Origin: NIOZ-UU13 sp964653075
GTDB lineage: Bacteria; Planctomycetota; Phycisphaerae; Sedimentisphaerales; Anaerobacaceae
Reading direction: 5' to 3'
Assembly: GCA_964653075.1 (NCBI GenBank)
Contig: CAZZAX010000007.1
Span: 15,870 to 79,869 of the forward strand
DNA: 64,000 bases
A program made the translations under genes and the position numbers. The notes under the pieces were generated by a model. The model had not been told where the DNA came from and ran no database searches. It was given only the letters and a program-made list of their open reading frames with translations. The stretch's first letter is position 1. Each line of letters begins with the position of its first letter. Shown in pieces: positions 34,531 to 43,913 of the stretch.

Positions 34531-34885
34531 TACGACGATATTATCTGACGTACTCTGAACTAAAACGCAATCAATTGGTACAAATCTGCTTTATTAACGT
34601 TAATCGGAAGAAAAAAATCCGAAATTCAAAACAATCTCGGAATTTAATACTTATTTTCGGAACAAAAATGTTTTTAAAGAAGTGCGTTTTTTAAGAATTC
34701 AGGTGATTCGTGTTCTTAATTTAACTATAGACAGCTTCGTATGTTTGTAATTTTCTTCGGTCACCTATCAAACCAATGCTCAGAAACATTGAAATCATCA
34801 GCTTAGGATATTAATCCGGTCTCCAGAGGTGAATGTAAAGTAATTCTTTACATTTAAGGATAAAAACTTACCGTTTTTCAGTCGA
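34531..34885. other. Noncoding interval with gene remnant and hairpin
   Basis: 355 A/T-rich bases between two minus-strand genes. It contains a perfect 9-bp hairpin (arms 34832-34840 and 34846-34854) and, at 34761-34826, a short stretch resembling the end of a dockerin-tailed protein in broken frame. No other structure is visible. Confidence 0.5.
34761..34826 (-). pseudogene. Possible decayed dockerin-like protein tail
   Basis: Read on the minus strand, one frame gives GDRINILS and the next gives ADDFNVSEHWFDR before a TGA at 34763-34761. Joined with one frame change, this looks like the D-x-D ... DF ... EHW ending of the secreted protein at 22255-23124. No body of such a protein is found upstream, so at most this is a relic. 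Short length makes chance possible. Confidence 0.3.
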
Positions 34886-36181
34886 TTAATCCGGTGGGTT
34901 TTGTTCAGTCTTAGATTCAGTTATGGTAGGCTCGATTTCTGCCTCGTCATAATATGTATAAATATCTTCCAGAGCAGTATTGTCAACTTTGTAGCGCATA
35001 AGCGAGTAGATTATGGTATTGGTAGAGAAATAAAAGCTTATTATGAAAGAAACTACTAAGCCTACGACGGCTAATAAAAACAAGTACACCAAAAAGGCCG
35101 CAACCGATTCGGTCCAGTTGCTTGTTGCTAAATCTGAAGAACCAAGCAGTTTCATAAATTCCGGCTTTGGCCAGATAGCTGTAAGTTTATTGACCTCTTT
35201 GCTGTTTTCCATCCAGACGCCAAGCTGCAGGAAAAGGTGTGTAACCAGCAGCAGTATAAAGGCGAAAAAACGGACAAATGTATAACTAATTGCGCCATAT
35301 ACAGCGGCTATTGTTGTGTAAAAGCCCATTCGCCAGGGCTTTGCATAGACATAACTGAAAGAACGGCTTATGGCATCAAAACAGTCGGAGCCGTCGTATG
35401 CTACAGCGGGGAACATCAGGTTGAATCCTGCGAACATACCTATTAAAACGACCGTAATAAGCGCACCGGCAATCAAAGCTAACGGAACAGAGATACCTAT
35501 TACCAGCTCCCCTGCCCAGGGAATGTTACCTGTAAGTCCGAGGATAAAGATGAATATCACCGGGACGATGATTATGCCGATGGGCGTCAACGGGGCGACA
35601 AAAAAACTTGTGAACCTTTTGATACTGAATCGCAGTGCTTCTGTCAGACCTGGTTTTTCGCCACGGGCAAACTGAAGTGCTGCGATTCGGCAGATAGCTC
35701 CGCCAGCAATGGAAATCACAGCAAGGTATATTACAAAAAATATTATACAATAAATGAAGTGGTGCCTTAATGCCCATTCCGCCGCCTTGAAATAATCAGC
35801 GACATTTTTCACTACACCGGGGATATCCAATGCGAATACCGAATCTACGGAGCCCTGGAATTTTGCAGCCGCGAAGTGCCAAAGCGTGAAGAATACACCC
35901 GCACCCCGGCTTTTTCCACGGTATATTTCGATGTATGTCTTCACTTGGCTCGGTTTGTTCATGTAATTTTGTAACTCCGTCTCTATAATTTTCCCCTGAG
36001 TGTTTCGTATGACGACTACTGTTTCGCTGAGGTCCATAATCCGACCGGCCAGGCATATAATGATCAATGCAGAGAAAATAATTATCAATTTGGTCGGCTG
36101 AATAGCCATTCGGAAAGTACGGAATATTTTCGGAAAAAGAAGTCCTTCAAAAACTTTTGAGGAATTATTTTCGCTGACCAT
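34886..36181 (-). CDS. Polytopic membrane protein of unknown function
   Basis: A 431-residue protein. One helix lies at about residues 30-47 (KLIIIFSALIIICLAGRIM), followed by a soluble stretch of roughly 100 residues, then at least five further helices between about 140 and 390 and an acidic C-terminal tail. Small conserved-looking pieces are ARGEKPGLTEALRFSIKRF and AYDGSDCFDAISRSFSYVYAKPWRM, which resemble the internal repeats of planctomycete conserved membrane proteins. No catalytic motif is seen. A purine-rich GGAAGGAAGC lies before ATG 36181. It is not clearly in an operon. Confidence 0.7.
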   Translation of the reverse strand: MVSENNSSKVFEGLLFPKIFRTFRMAIQPTKLIIIFSALIIICLAGRIMDLSETVVVIRNTQGKIIETELQNYMNKPSQVKTYIEIYRGKSRGAGVFFTLWHFAAAKFQGSVDSVFALDIPGVVKNVADYFKAAEWALRHHFIYCIIFFVIYLAVISIAGGAICRIAALQFARGEKPGLTEALRFSIKRFTSFFVAPLTPIGIIIVPVIFIFILGLTGNIPWAGELVIGISVPLALIAGALITVVLIGMFAGFNLMFPAVAYDGSDCFDAISRSFSYVYAKPWRMGFYTTIAAVYGAISYTFVRFFAFILLLVTHLFLQLGVWMENSKEVNKLTAIWPKPEFMKLLGSSDLATSNWTESVAAFLVYLFLLAVVGLVVSFIISFYFSTNTIIYSLMRYKVDNTALEDIYTYYDEAEIEPTITESKTEQNPPD

Positions 36182-36303
36182 TTTGCTTCCTTCCTACAAG
36201 GTTACAATTAATATTGGCCTGGTGAAGAATAACCGAAAATATTTATAACGTATTATCGGTAGGTTTCAACAGATTTCATAAGATTTTGTTATTATGCTGT
36301 TGT

Positions 36304-36522
36304 TTAGTGATTGTCAGAGGCGCTATCGGATGAAGTACCGGATGGTTCGTCCGAATCTTGTGTTTGGAGTCTGGAAACTAATTTATATTCGGATTCCAGC
36401 CATGCGCCCAAATCTATGAACTTGCAACGTTTGGAGCAGAAGGGAAAGAATATGGCTTGTTTAGAGTGTTCTTGAATTGATCCTTGAACGATTTTATTAC
36501 AGACAGGACATCTGGGTTTCAT
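36304..36522 (-). CDS. yacG: YacG-like zinc-ribbon protein (DNA gyrase inhibitor family)
   Basis: A 72-residue protein. CPVC near the N-terminus and FPFCSKRCKFIDLGAWL reproduce the four-cysteine zinc site and the IDLG-x-W motif of YacG, which in Escherichia coli binds gyrase. A disordered, acidic and Ser-rich tail follows. ATG 36522 gives the family N-terminus MKPRCPVC, though no ribosome site is visible; the gene lies 23 bases after the DksA-like gene and may be translated by re-initiation. Confidence 0.85.
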   Translation of the reverse strand: MKPRCPVCNKIVQGSIQEHSKQAIFFPFCSKRCKFIDLGAWLESEYKLVSRLQTQDSDEPSGTSSDSASDNH

Positions 36523-36545
36523 ATTAATATAAATTGTTATTGTTA

Positions 36546-36995
36546 TTATTCTTGCACAAGGCCCTGTTCCAGCATTCTTGCATATTCGACACAAAACTTG
36601 GCCCATGGCTGAGCTTCAAGGCGGGCCTTTGGTATCATCTTGCCGGTGCCATCACAGATGCCATAAGTTTGATTCTCGATACGTCCGAGTGCTTCGTCGA
36701 TTTCTCTGAGCAGTTTCCTTTCACTGTCCATCAGTCCCAAAGCAAATTCCTGTTCGTAGTTATCTGTTCCGATGTCCGCCATATGGATTGGCATACTTGA
36801 CAAGTCGCCGCTTGCGTCCATTCGGGATTTCTTCAGAGTTTCGCCCTCAATTTCGTTTACGTTGTTCAGGATTTCCCTGCGTTTTTCCAATAGTATTTGC
36901 TTAAAATGCTTCAAATCGGCTGAAGTCAAAGAGCGTTTCCTGGTCCGGGTAGAACTTACTTTTGCTCTGGATGCTTTTTTACGTTTTTGTGTCAC
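36546..36995 (-). CDS. DksA/TraR-like protein with reduced zinc site
   Basis: A 149-residue protein with a basic N-terminus, a long coiled coil (about residues 25-110, HFKQILLEKRREILNNVNEI and SERKLLREIDEALGRIE) and the C-terminal YGICDGTGKMIPKARLEAQP followed by WAKFCVEYAR. In DksA the last part carries two C-x2-C pairs; here each pair has one Cys, the others being Thr and Tyr. DksA proteins act on RNA polymerase in the stringent response. Similar one-Cys variants exist, so zinc may be absent or bound differently. It precedes yacG. Confidence 0.85.
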   Translation of the reverse strand: MTQKRKKASRAKVSSTRTRKRSLTSADLKHFKQILLEKRREILNNVNEIEGETLKKSRMDASGDLSSMPIHMADIGTDNYEQEFALGLMDSERKLLREIDEALGRIENQTYGICDGTGKMIPKARLEAQPWAKFCVEYARMLEQGLVQE

Positions 36996-37217
36996 TTGCT
37001 GGTTTACCTTTCTTACGACTAATTTTACAGTTTTTATAAAACTCCATTATAACAGCTTAAAGTATATAGTTTATAGTATTATAGTATTAGTTCTATCCAA
37101 AGGTTGCTTTTCAAGCGGCAAAAGTATAGTCAGTATAGTCAGATTGTTCAAGACAAATTGCCCGAGAAGCTGTAAAATCTTGTTAAATAATCAGTTAAAT
37201 TAACCACTTACCGCTTT

Positions 37218-38036
37218 TTATGTATGTTTATCGGTGATTTGATCGCTGTCTTTTGCAAATTTTCCAAGCGGAACAAAGAAATTTTCCTTGCCGAGACTGC
37301 CTACGAATGTCCTGACGCCGAAGACTTTTTCTATTTGCTCTGGGGAAAAAACTTCCTTGGTTTGGCCGATATGATAATTGCTGTTGGCGCCCAGAAGTAA
37401 AATTTCGTCACAATATTGAGCCGCCAGGTTGATATCGTGCGTTATAGCCACAATCGTCTTGCCTTTTTCAAGTTGTGTGCTTTTGAGCAAATCATATATG
37501 CCGACCTGATGTTTCAAATCCAGAAAGCTCGTAGGTTCGTCCAAAAGTAATACAGGGCTGTTCGCCGCAAGCGCCCTTGCGATAAAAACACGTTGCCGCT
37601 CACCGCCGCTGAGGCTTCCAAGGGGCCGCAGGGAAAACTGGGCCGTGTCTGTCGCCTCGAGCGCTTCATTAACCATCTGTTTGTCTGTTTTGTTCTCGAA
37701 CCCGAATGTCCCGAAATATGGCGTTCTTGCCATTAAGACCGTCTCAATTACAGAAAAACCGAATACCGGCACAAATTCCTGTCTGACGACCGCCACTTTT
37801 CCGGCAAGAGCTTCCCAGTTGTATGATTCTATTAGTGCCCCGTCAATTTTTATGGTTCCGGATTTTTGTTTTAGTGCTCTGCACAGCAGGTTAAGCAGCG
37901 TGCTCTTACCGGCTCCATTCGGGCCGGCTATTGCCAGAAATGTCCCCGCTTTTATTTCGAAGCTGATGTCTCTCAAAATCATGTTTTGTGGTGTATAACC
38001 GAAGCTTAGATTTTTAACCTCTATAATAGCGTTCAT
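37218..38036 (-). CDS. btuD: ABC transporter ATPase, cobalamin/iron-siderophore type
   Basis: A 272-residue ABC ATPase with Walker A AGPNGAGKSTLLNLL, Q-loop VAVVRQEFVPVFG, signature LSGGERQRVFIARAL and Walker B VLLLDEPTSFLDL. Its N-terminus and size match the FecE/BtuD group. Start ATG overlaps the stop of the permease gene (ATGA, 38033-38036). With a BtuF-like binding protein upstream, the complex probably imports cobalamin, which AcsC/AcsD use; an iron-chelate substrate remains possible. Confidence 0.88.
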   Translation of the reverse strand: MNAIIEVKNLSFGYTPQNMILRDISFEIKAGTFLAIAGPNGAGKSTLLNLLCRALKQKSGTIKIDGALIESYNWEALAGKVAVVRQEFVPVFGFSVIETVLMARTPYFGTFGFENKTDKQMVNEALEATDTAQFSLRPLGSLSGGERQRVFIARALAANSPVLLLDEPTSFLDLKHQVGIYDLLKSTQLEKGKTIVAITHDINLAAQYCDEILLLGANSNYHIGQTKEVFSPEQIEKVFGVRTFVGSLGKENFFVPLGKFAKDSDQITDKHT

Positions 38037-39064
38037 TTTAACCAGCTAACTTTTCTACTGTATTTGACTAACAGGACCAGAAAAAACGGCCCGCCGAGAA
38101 TGGCTGTTACTACTCCGACCGGTAACTGTGCCGGAGCGATGATAATCCGCGCCAGTGTATCGGCAATTACCAGGAATATTGCTCCGACGATACCGCTAAG
38201 AGGAAGCAGTTGACGATGGTCGGGGCCGAATACCAGCCGGACTGCGTGCGGTACGAGCAGGCCGACAAATCCTATTAAGCCGCTCAAACTGACCGCGATG
38301 GCTGTTATGGCTGCTGCAATCGCAAAGGCGGCTATCTGAGTTCCGGCGATGTTTACACCCATACTTCGGGCATCTTCCTCACCGAAGCTAAGGGCGTTTA
38401 ATTGTGGACTTATGTAGAATAACGCTATTATACCTCCGACTACGAATCCTGTCCCCAGCCACAGCACAAGAAAATCTTCCTCCGTTATATTTCCCATTAG
38501 CCAGAATATGGTTGAATGGACCTGTTGGCTTTTTGCGATTGATGTAAGGAACATAATAACCGCCGAAAAGAAAGCGTTGACCACAACTCCTGCGAGGAGC
38601 AGACCGGTTACGTGAAACTTTCCCGTCAGGCGGCCGATGATCCACACCAGCCAAACTGTTCCTAATGCCCCTGCGAATGCGAAAAACGCTATCGGCGAGC
38701 GTCCCCAAAGCATCCAGTCCAAACCGCTTATAACTGCGATTATCACCCCTAAGCCCGCTCCGCTCGAAATCCCTAATATGTAGGGATCGGCAAGGGGATT
38801 TTGCAAAAGTGCCTGGAAAACCACCCCCGAGCATGCCAGTGCTGCGCCGACCAGACAAGCGAGAATAATTCGAGGAAGCCTGACCCTCACAAATATTTCA
38901 TAGTCTGGATTTACTGACTCCTGTGCACCCGCTCCGCTGAATACTTCTTTAATGGAAATACTCTCGGTGCCGACCAAAGAGCAGGCGAACATCACCGCCA
39001 TGAGTACTATAAGTGCTGATACGGTCCTAATAATCAACTTTTTTGGTGTCAGCAGCTCCTTCAT
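38033..39064 (-). CDS. btuC: ABC transporter permease, BtuC/FecCD family
   Basis: A 343-residue integral membrane protein with about nine to ten helices. Family features include RLPRIILACLVGAALACSGVVFQALLQNPLADPYILG near residue 65, the GANI-like AARSMGVNIAGTQ region and the coupling-helix part GFVGLLVPHAVRLVFGPDHR. Dimers form the inner-membrane channel for cobalamin or siderophores. It starts 4 bases after btuF and overlaps btuD. Confidence 0.9.
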   Translation of the reverse strand: MKELLTPKKLIIRTVSALIVLMAVMFACSLVGTESISIKEVFSGAGAQESVNPDYEIFVRVRLPRIILACLVGAALACSGVVFQALLQNPLADPYILGISSGAGLGVIIAVISGLDWMLWGRSPIAFFAFAGALGTVWLVWIIGRLTGKFHVTGLLLAGVVVNAFFSAVIMFLTSIAKSQQVHSTIFWLMGNITEEDFLVLWLGTGFVVGGIIALFYISPQLNALSFGEEDARSMGVNIAGTQIAAFAIAAAITAIAVSLSGLIGFVGLLVPHAVRLVFGPDHRQLLPLSGIVGAIFLVIADTLARIIIAPAQLPVGVVTAILGGPFFLVLLVKYSRKVSWLK

Positions 39065-39068
39065 TGCT

Positions 39069-39965
39069 TCAATTCTTAAAAAGCTCGGGTCTTAAGCATC
39101 CGGCAATGGTTTCAATTCCCTCGTACAGTCTTGGGCTAAGTCGCGAGACCATATCACCTTGTATGATGTAAATCCGCTTGTTGGCCACTGCCGGTAAGTT
39201 CTCAAATTTACTCCAATATTGCAGTGCCCTGTTCTGTTGGGTCGCCAGGTCTTTCTGGTGCATCGAAGGCTCGATGATGACATCCGCGCTGCAGACTATG
39301 ACCTGCTCAGCTCCGATTGGTGGGTATTTATGTAATGTCGGGCCAATAGCGTTTTCGCCGCCGGCCAATTCAATCATTTCATTCACAAACGTATCGCGTC
39401 CGGCCACTCGTAACGGCTCTCTCTGGACGACCCAGAGCACCCTTACTTTAGCTTTCGTGCCAATCAAAACTGAGAGGTTGTCTAATTTGTTCCTGATGTT
39501 AGTTACCAGCTCATTTGCTTCGTACTGTTTGCCCGTGGCTGCGCCGATTTTCTCAATGGCCTCAAAAAGGTCGTTTACCTTTTTGACGTTTATAATCATA
39601 GACTTATAGTTGATGCGTTTCAGTCGCTCAGCAAGGTTTTTCTGCTGTTCGAATCCAAGCGTAACTATCAGGTCGGGCCTGGCCGCTATTATAGCTTCGA
39701 TGTTCGGCTGCCAGAATGTGCCTGCCTTTGGCTTTTTTGCCGCTGCAGGGGGATAATCACTATTAAGCGTAACTTGCACTATTTCTTCCTCCAGACCGAG
39801 CGCAAAAAGAATTTCCGTAAGATTCGGAGCTAAAGAGACAATTCTGTCGGCTTTCGTCGATAGGGGGGTATCGCCGATGTCTTGAGACTGCCGAAAATCA
39901 GATATGGCAAATCCTGTGCCTGTCCAGCACGTGATTATTAATAGTAGCCACCACCACTTACTCAT
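39069..39965 (-). CDS. btuF: Cobalamin-type periplasmic binding protein
   Basis: A 298-residue exported binding protein: signal peptide of about 20 residues ending GTGFA, then DRIVSLAPNLTEILFALGLEE and SDYPPAAAKKPKAGTFWQPN, a pattern of the BtuF/HmuT type. Two lobes are joined by a long helix. The ATG overlaps the TAA of mutL (TAATG) with AGAGG upstream, so it is translationally coupled to mutL. The vitamin B12 assignment is by family pattern and by the local need for corrinoids. Confidence 0.8.
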   Translation of the reverse strand: MSKWWWLLLIITCWTGTGFAISDFRQSQDIGDTPLSTKADRIVSLAPNLTEILFALGLEEEIVQVTLNSDYPPAAAKKPKAGTFWQPNIEAIIAARPDLIVTLGFEQQKNLAERLKRINYKSMIINVKKVNDLFEAIEKIGAATGKQYEANELVTNIRNKLDNLSVLIGTKAKVRVLWVVQREPLRVAGRDTFVNEMIELAGGENAIGPTLHKYPPIGAEQVIVCSADVIIEPSMHQKDLATQQNRALQYWSKFENLPAVANKRIYIIQGDMVSRLSPRLYEGIETIAGCLRPELFKN

Positions 39966-41830
39966 TAGGTCCTCTTAAACTGTTTTTCCAAATCACTTAT
40001 CGAAAATTTTATCGTGGTGGGCCTGCCATGTGGACAGCGGCTTGCGGATTCGGCGTTTACTTTATCCCGTAGCAGTTGCTCTATTTCGCTGTCCGTTAGT
40101 CTTTGCCCGGCCTTGATTGCAGCTTTGCATGCTGCCATATTCAAAACCTCATCGAGCAGCCCTTCGCCGTCAAGGTTTATGTCCTTACGACCGAGCAGGT
40201 CGATTAAATCCTGGACAAAATCAAGTGGGTCGGCCTTGGCCAATAAAGTCGGAAAAGCCTGGATGGCCATGGCCCTGGGACCGAAAGGGACAAGCTCGAT
40301 CCCTAATTTTTCGAGCAGTTCGGCGTTGGTCTTAAGTACATCAGCGTCAGAGACAGTAACATCGAAGCTTTCGGGTATCAGCAGTTTCTGTGATTCGAGT
40401 TTGCTTTTTCGTATTCGCTTGCACAAATCTTCGTATATTATCCGCTCATGCAGTGCATGCTGGTCGATAATTACGAATCCCTCGTCGGTCTGCACGACGA
40501 TGAAGCTGTCGTGTATCTGTATGAATTTTCTTTGTTCCAAGTGAATCACCGGCGCAGGTCGGCTTGTTTCGGTAAGAACCCCGGCCGCAGCCGGGCCCAT
40601 GTGGCTTTCGGGTATCTGTTCGCTGGAAGGACGCAACGCGACGATTTGCTGTTTTGGTTTATAACTGAAACGTTGCTGGGTTTGAACAGGTCTGTGCTTT
40701 TTGAAAAATTCAGCCATTGCCTCTGAAATTGCCTGGCTTCTATGGCCCGGGGCGGGGATTCCCTGCATTTCGGGCGAACCAGTTGCAGTTGGCAGTACTG
40801 CATGGGTTTGCAGGTCTGTGCACAAAAGCTTTTCCCGAAGAATAGCCAGGATTTGCGAATGAACCAGATTGGCGTTATAAAAACGCACTTCGCTCTTGGT
40901 CGGATGTACGTTCACGTCATAGTCTTCGTAGGGCATTCGGATAAACAGAAAAACGACAGGGAATCTGTTCGGTTCCAGCAGGCCGCGATATGCCTCTTTG
41001 ATTGCGTGTGAGATGAATTTGTCGCGGATGAATCGGCCGTTTAGAAATATATATTGAAACTTCTTGCTTGTTCTTGAAATGCTCGGTTTGCCCATCAATG
41101 CGAGGATATGTAAACTTGTTTCGTTACTTTCGGCCTCAATCAGATTTTCAGAAATACCGCTCGAAGGTATTGGGGATAGTTCCGCTATGCGCTGGTGAAG
41201 AAAGTCTTTATCTGAAAGCCTGTAAAGCTCTCTGCCGTTATGTATGAGCGTCATATCCAGCCCCTGCTTGTTGCCGGCAGGGGCATTTGCTAATGCAATG
41301 CGGGTGAATTGTTCGGCAATGTGGCCCATTTCGGTGTTGGCGGTTCTTAAGAATTTTCGCCGGGCCGGTAATTTATAGAAAATGTCTCTGACCTGAATTG
41401 TTGTGCCGTAATCTGCGCTGGAAGGGCTTATGCCGCTCTTTGTACCGCAATCAATCTCTATACAGTTTGCCCCGGTTTGGCCCTTTGTTCTGCTTGTGCA
41501 CTTTACTTGTGAGACCGAGGCGATACTTGCCAATGCCTCGCCTCTAAAGCCAAGCGTCGATATGCCCTGCAGGTCTGAGCTGGTTTTGATTTTGCTTGTA
41601 GTGTGCGGTTCAAATGCCCGGGCCAGGTCTTCGCCGTCCATTCCGCAGCCGTTATCGGTAACCGATATCAGTCTTCGGCCTCCGTCTTCGATGGAAACCG
41701 TTATTTTTGTTGCTCCCGAATCAATACTGTTTTCCATCAGTTCCTTGACCACACTGGCAGGCCGTTCAATGACCTCACCGGCTGCAATCATATTAACCAT
41801 ATTCTGGTCAAGGACGAGTATTTGACCCAT
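39965..41830 (-). CDS. mutL: DNA mismatch repair protein MutL with endonuclease motif
   Basis: A 621-residue MutL. The GHKL ATPase half has IAAGEVIERPASVVKELMEN, DNGCGM and STLGFRGEALASIASV. The C-terminal half carries the complete metal motif DQHALHERIIYE (DQHA-x2-E-x4-E), an ACKAAIKAG segment and the terminal CPHGRP, so this is the endonuclease type found in bacteria without MutH. ATG 41830 has GGGAG upstream. It is followed by btuF with TAATG coupling; a functional link is not implied. Confidence 0.96.
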   Translation of the reverse strand: MGQILVLDQNMVNMIAAGEVIERPASVVKELMENSIDSGATKITVSIEDGGRRLISVTDNGCGMDGEDLARAFEPHTTSKIKTSSDLQGISTLGFRGEALASIASVSQVKCTSRTKGQTGANCIEIDCGTKSGISPSSADYGTTIQVRDIFYKLPARRKFLRTANTEMGHIAEQFTRIALANAPAGNKQGLDMTLIHNGRELYRLSDKDFLHQRIAELSPIPSSGISENLIEAESNETSLHILALMGKPSISRTSKKFQYIFLNGRFIRDKFISHAIKEAYRGLLEPNRFPVVFLFIRMPYEDYDVNVHPTKSEVRFYNANLVHSQILAILREKLLCTDLQTHAVLPTATGSPEMQGIPAPGHRSQAISEAMAEFFKKHRPVQTQQRFSYKPKQQIVALRPSSEQIPESHMGPAAAGVLTETSRPAPVIHLEQRKFIQIHDSFIVVQTDEGFVIIDQHALHERIIYEDLCKRIRKSKLESQKLLIPESFDVTVSDADVLKTNAELLEKLGIELVPFGPRAMAIQAFPTLLAKADPLDFVQDLIDLLGRKDINLDGEGLLDEVLNMAACKAAIKAGQRLTDSEIEQLLRDKVNAESASRCPHGRPTTIKFSISDLEKQFKRT

Positions 41831-41860
41831 TGTGTTCTCCCGTCCCCACAAGGTGCTTTT

Positions 41861-41916
41861 GAATATCCAATGACGAATAACGAACTTCGAAATTCGATGT
41901 TTCTTGTTCGATATTC
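41861..41916. repeat. 56-bp intergenic palindromic repeat
   Basis: Arms GAATATC (41861-41867) and GATATTC (41910-41916) enclose a body of short CGAA/TTCG words including a central CTTCGAAATTCG. It fills the gap between the gpmI stop and the mutL leader. The wording resembles dispersed intergenic repeats in uncultured bacterial genomes, recalled but not checked. Confidence 0.55.
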
Positions 41917-41917
41917 A

Positions 41918-43489
41918 TTATTCTATCAGGCTTTTACCTGTCATCTCTTCTGGTTGCGACAGTTGCATCATCTCCAGCATAGTAGGTCCTATGTCGGCTA
42001 ATCTGCCTCCTTTGCGGAGCTTGCTGTTTTTATAGCGTTCGTCGAATATAACCAGCGGAACATCGCCAATAGTGTGAGCGGTATGTGGATTGTCCGGGCT
42101 GCCGTCTATCATTTTTTCGAAATTGCCGTGGTCGGCGGTGATTATTGCCGACCCGCCCAGGGCCTTGACCTTATCCAATATCCTGCCTACGCACTCATCT
42201 ACCGTATCGGCCGCCTTTATTGCTGCGGACAATATGCCGGTGTGGCCTACCATATCCGGATTGGCAAAATTGATTACTACCACATCGTATTTGTCCGAAT
42301 CAAGTCTTTCCAATACGACCTCGGTAACCTCGTAAGCGCTCATTTCGGGTTTTAGGTCGTATGTTCGAACTCGCGGCGAAGGGACAATTTGCCTGTCTTC
42401 ACCGGGAAACGGCTTTTCAGTGTAGTCGTTGAAGAAAAAGGTAACGTGAGCATATTTTTCCGTCTCGGCACAGCGAAATTGCTTCAGACCCAGAGAACCC
42501 CAGTACGCGCCTAATATGTTTTTCATCTTTGGCAGCTTTGGAAATGCCACCGGCGCAGATATCGTGGCGTCGTATTCGGTCAGACAGACAAAATATATGT
42601 CCGGCCTGGTTGTCCTGGCAAATTCTTTGAAGTCCGGGTCAACAAACGCCCGTGTAATTTCGCGGGGCCTGTCGCCGCGGAAATTGAAGAATATTACACC
42701 GTCACCATTGTCTATCGTGGCCAGCGCTTCATTGTCTTCATTGACAATGCACGTCGGCTCGATAAATTCATCGGTTACGTCTTTTTTATAGCTTTGAGCG
42801 ACCGCCTCTGCCGGGTTGGCGGCTTTGATACCCTTGCCTACCCTCATACATTCGTAAGCTTTTTGTACTCGGTCCCACCGGCTGTCACGGTCCATGGCAT
42901 AGAACCTGCCCATAACGGTTGCGATTTTCCCTACACCTGTTTCCTGGGCCTTTTTTTCAATTTCGGCTATATATCCCGCTCCGCTGTCCGGCGGTGAATC
43001 GCGGCCATCGGTAAAGGCATGTATGAAGACATCCTTTACATCGTTTCTTTTTGCCAGTTCAAGCAGGCCGTACAGGTGGTCCAGCAGCGAATGTACTCCG
43101 ATATCGCTGCACAGGCCCATAATGTGCATTTTGCTGTTATTGTTTTTTACAAATTTTATCAAATTGTGGAATTCTTCATTCTCAAAAAAAGAGCCGTCGC
43201 GAATAGTTTTGCTTATTCTTACGGATTCCTGCGGGACGATTCTGCCGGCGCCGATATTTTGATGTCCGACTTCGCTGTTGCCCATCGTGCCGTCCGGCAG
43301 CCCCACGTCCTCGCCGCTCGTATGGATGAGGCAGTTTGGATACTCTGCCATCAGCATATCATCTACTGGTGTATTTCCACGCTTGACGGCGTTATATTCA
43401 TCTTCATCCGGATTTGGATTGTGACCCCATCCGTCACGGATGATTAGTACGAACGGCTTATTTTTCAAAGTTACTTTTTGTTTGGCCAT
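41918..43489 (-). CDS. gpmI: 2,3-bisphosphoglycerate-independent phosphoglycerate mutase
   Basis: A 523-residue metal-dependent mutase of the alkaline phosphatase superfamily that interconverts 3- and 2-phosphoglycerate in glycolysis and gluconeogenesis. The N-terminal LIIRDGWG, the catalytic-serine motif PDGTMGNSEVGHQNIGAGR, the FTDGRDSPP segment and C-terminal ADHGNFEKM are intact. ATG 43489 has AAAGG upstream; a TTG six codons earlier has none. A hairpin sits just before it in the leader. Not clearly in an operon. Confidence 0.95.
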   Translation of the reverse strand: MAKQKVTLKNKPFVLIIRDGWGHNPNPDEDEYNAVKRGNTPVDDMLMAEYPNCLIHTSGEDVGLPDGTMGNSEVGHQNIGAGRIVPQESVRISKTIRDGSFFENEEFHNLIKFVKNNNSKMHIMGLCSDIGVHSLLDHLYGLLELAKRNDVKDVFIHAFTDGRDSPPDSGAGYIAEIEKKAQETGVGKIATVMGRFYAMDRDSRWDRVQKAYECMRVGKGIKAANPAEAVAQSYKKDVTDEFIEPTCIVNEDNEALATIDNGDGVIFFNFRGDRPREITRAFVDPDFKEFARTTRPDIYFVCLTEYDATISAPVAFPKLPKMKNILGAYWGSLGLKQFRCAETEKYAHVTFFFNDYTEKPFPGEDRQIVPSPRVRTYDLKPEMSAYEVTEVVLERLDSDKYDVVVINFANPDMVGHTGILSAAIKAADTVDECVGRILDKVKALGGSAIITADHGNFEKMIDGSPDNPHTAHTIGDVPLVIFDERYKNSKLRKGGRLADIGPTMLEMMQLSQPEEMTGKSLIE

Positions 43490-43521
43490 AAAAAAACAAC
43501 CTTTCAATCAATAGCAATAAA

Positions 43522-43540
43522 GACGAGGCATGACCTCGTC
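43522..43540 (-). other. Hairpin in the gpmI leader
   Basis: GACGAGG and CCTCGTC (7-bp perfect arms, 5-base loop). On the minus strand it is followed by TTTATTG and lies about 33 bases before the gpmI start. It could attenuate or stabilise the transcript. The rest of the interval to 43913 has no gene; a reverse-strand frame at 43563-43778 is not protein-like. Confidence 0.4.
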
Positions 43541-43913
43541 CTCATAATCGAGTCAATCTAAATTAAGTTGATATCATATGAAGCTCAGCGGGATATGTCA
43601 AACATTTAGATAAAACACTCAGAAACAAAGTACGTCCAGAATGCCCAGGAGAATTTTTCTGCTTTGCCATTGCGTGTTTTCTGTATCGAGTCAACAAGGG
43701 ATTAATGCGATAGTCTTTGGGGTAACAACGAATATTGCCACGGTGCAAAAGATTTCTCTGGAGAGGACTTCGGAACAATATAAATATATAGCGTTTTTTT
43801 CAGACTATTGAAACGCCACAAGGTAAAGTTGTTGTCCAAAAATAATTAGGATATTTTAAGATAATTCCTAAATTTATTTGATATATTGGTCAAATATGCT
43901 AATATTTACGAAT

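Noticed and set aside
43563..43778. 71-codon minus-strand open frame upstream of gpmI
   Set aside because: Composition is rich in rare-looking Arg/His/Ser runs, no ribosome site, no domain; lies in A/T-rich noncoding sequence.
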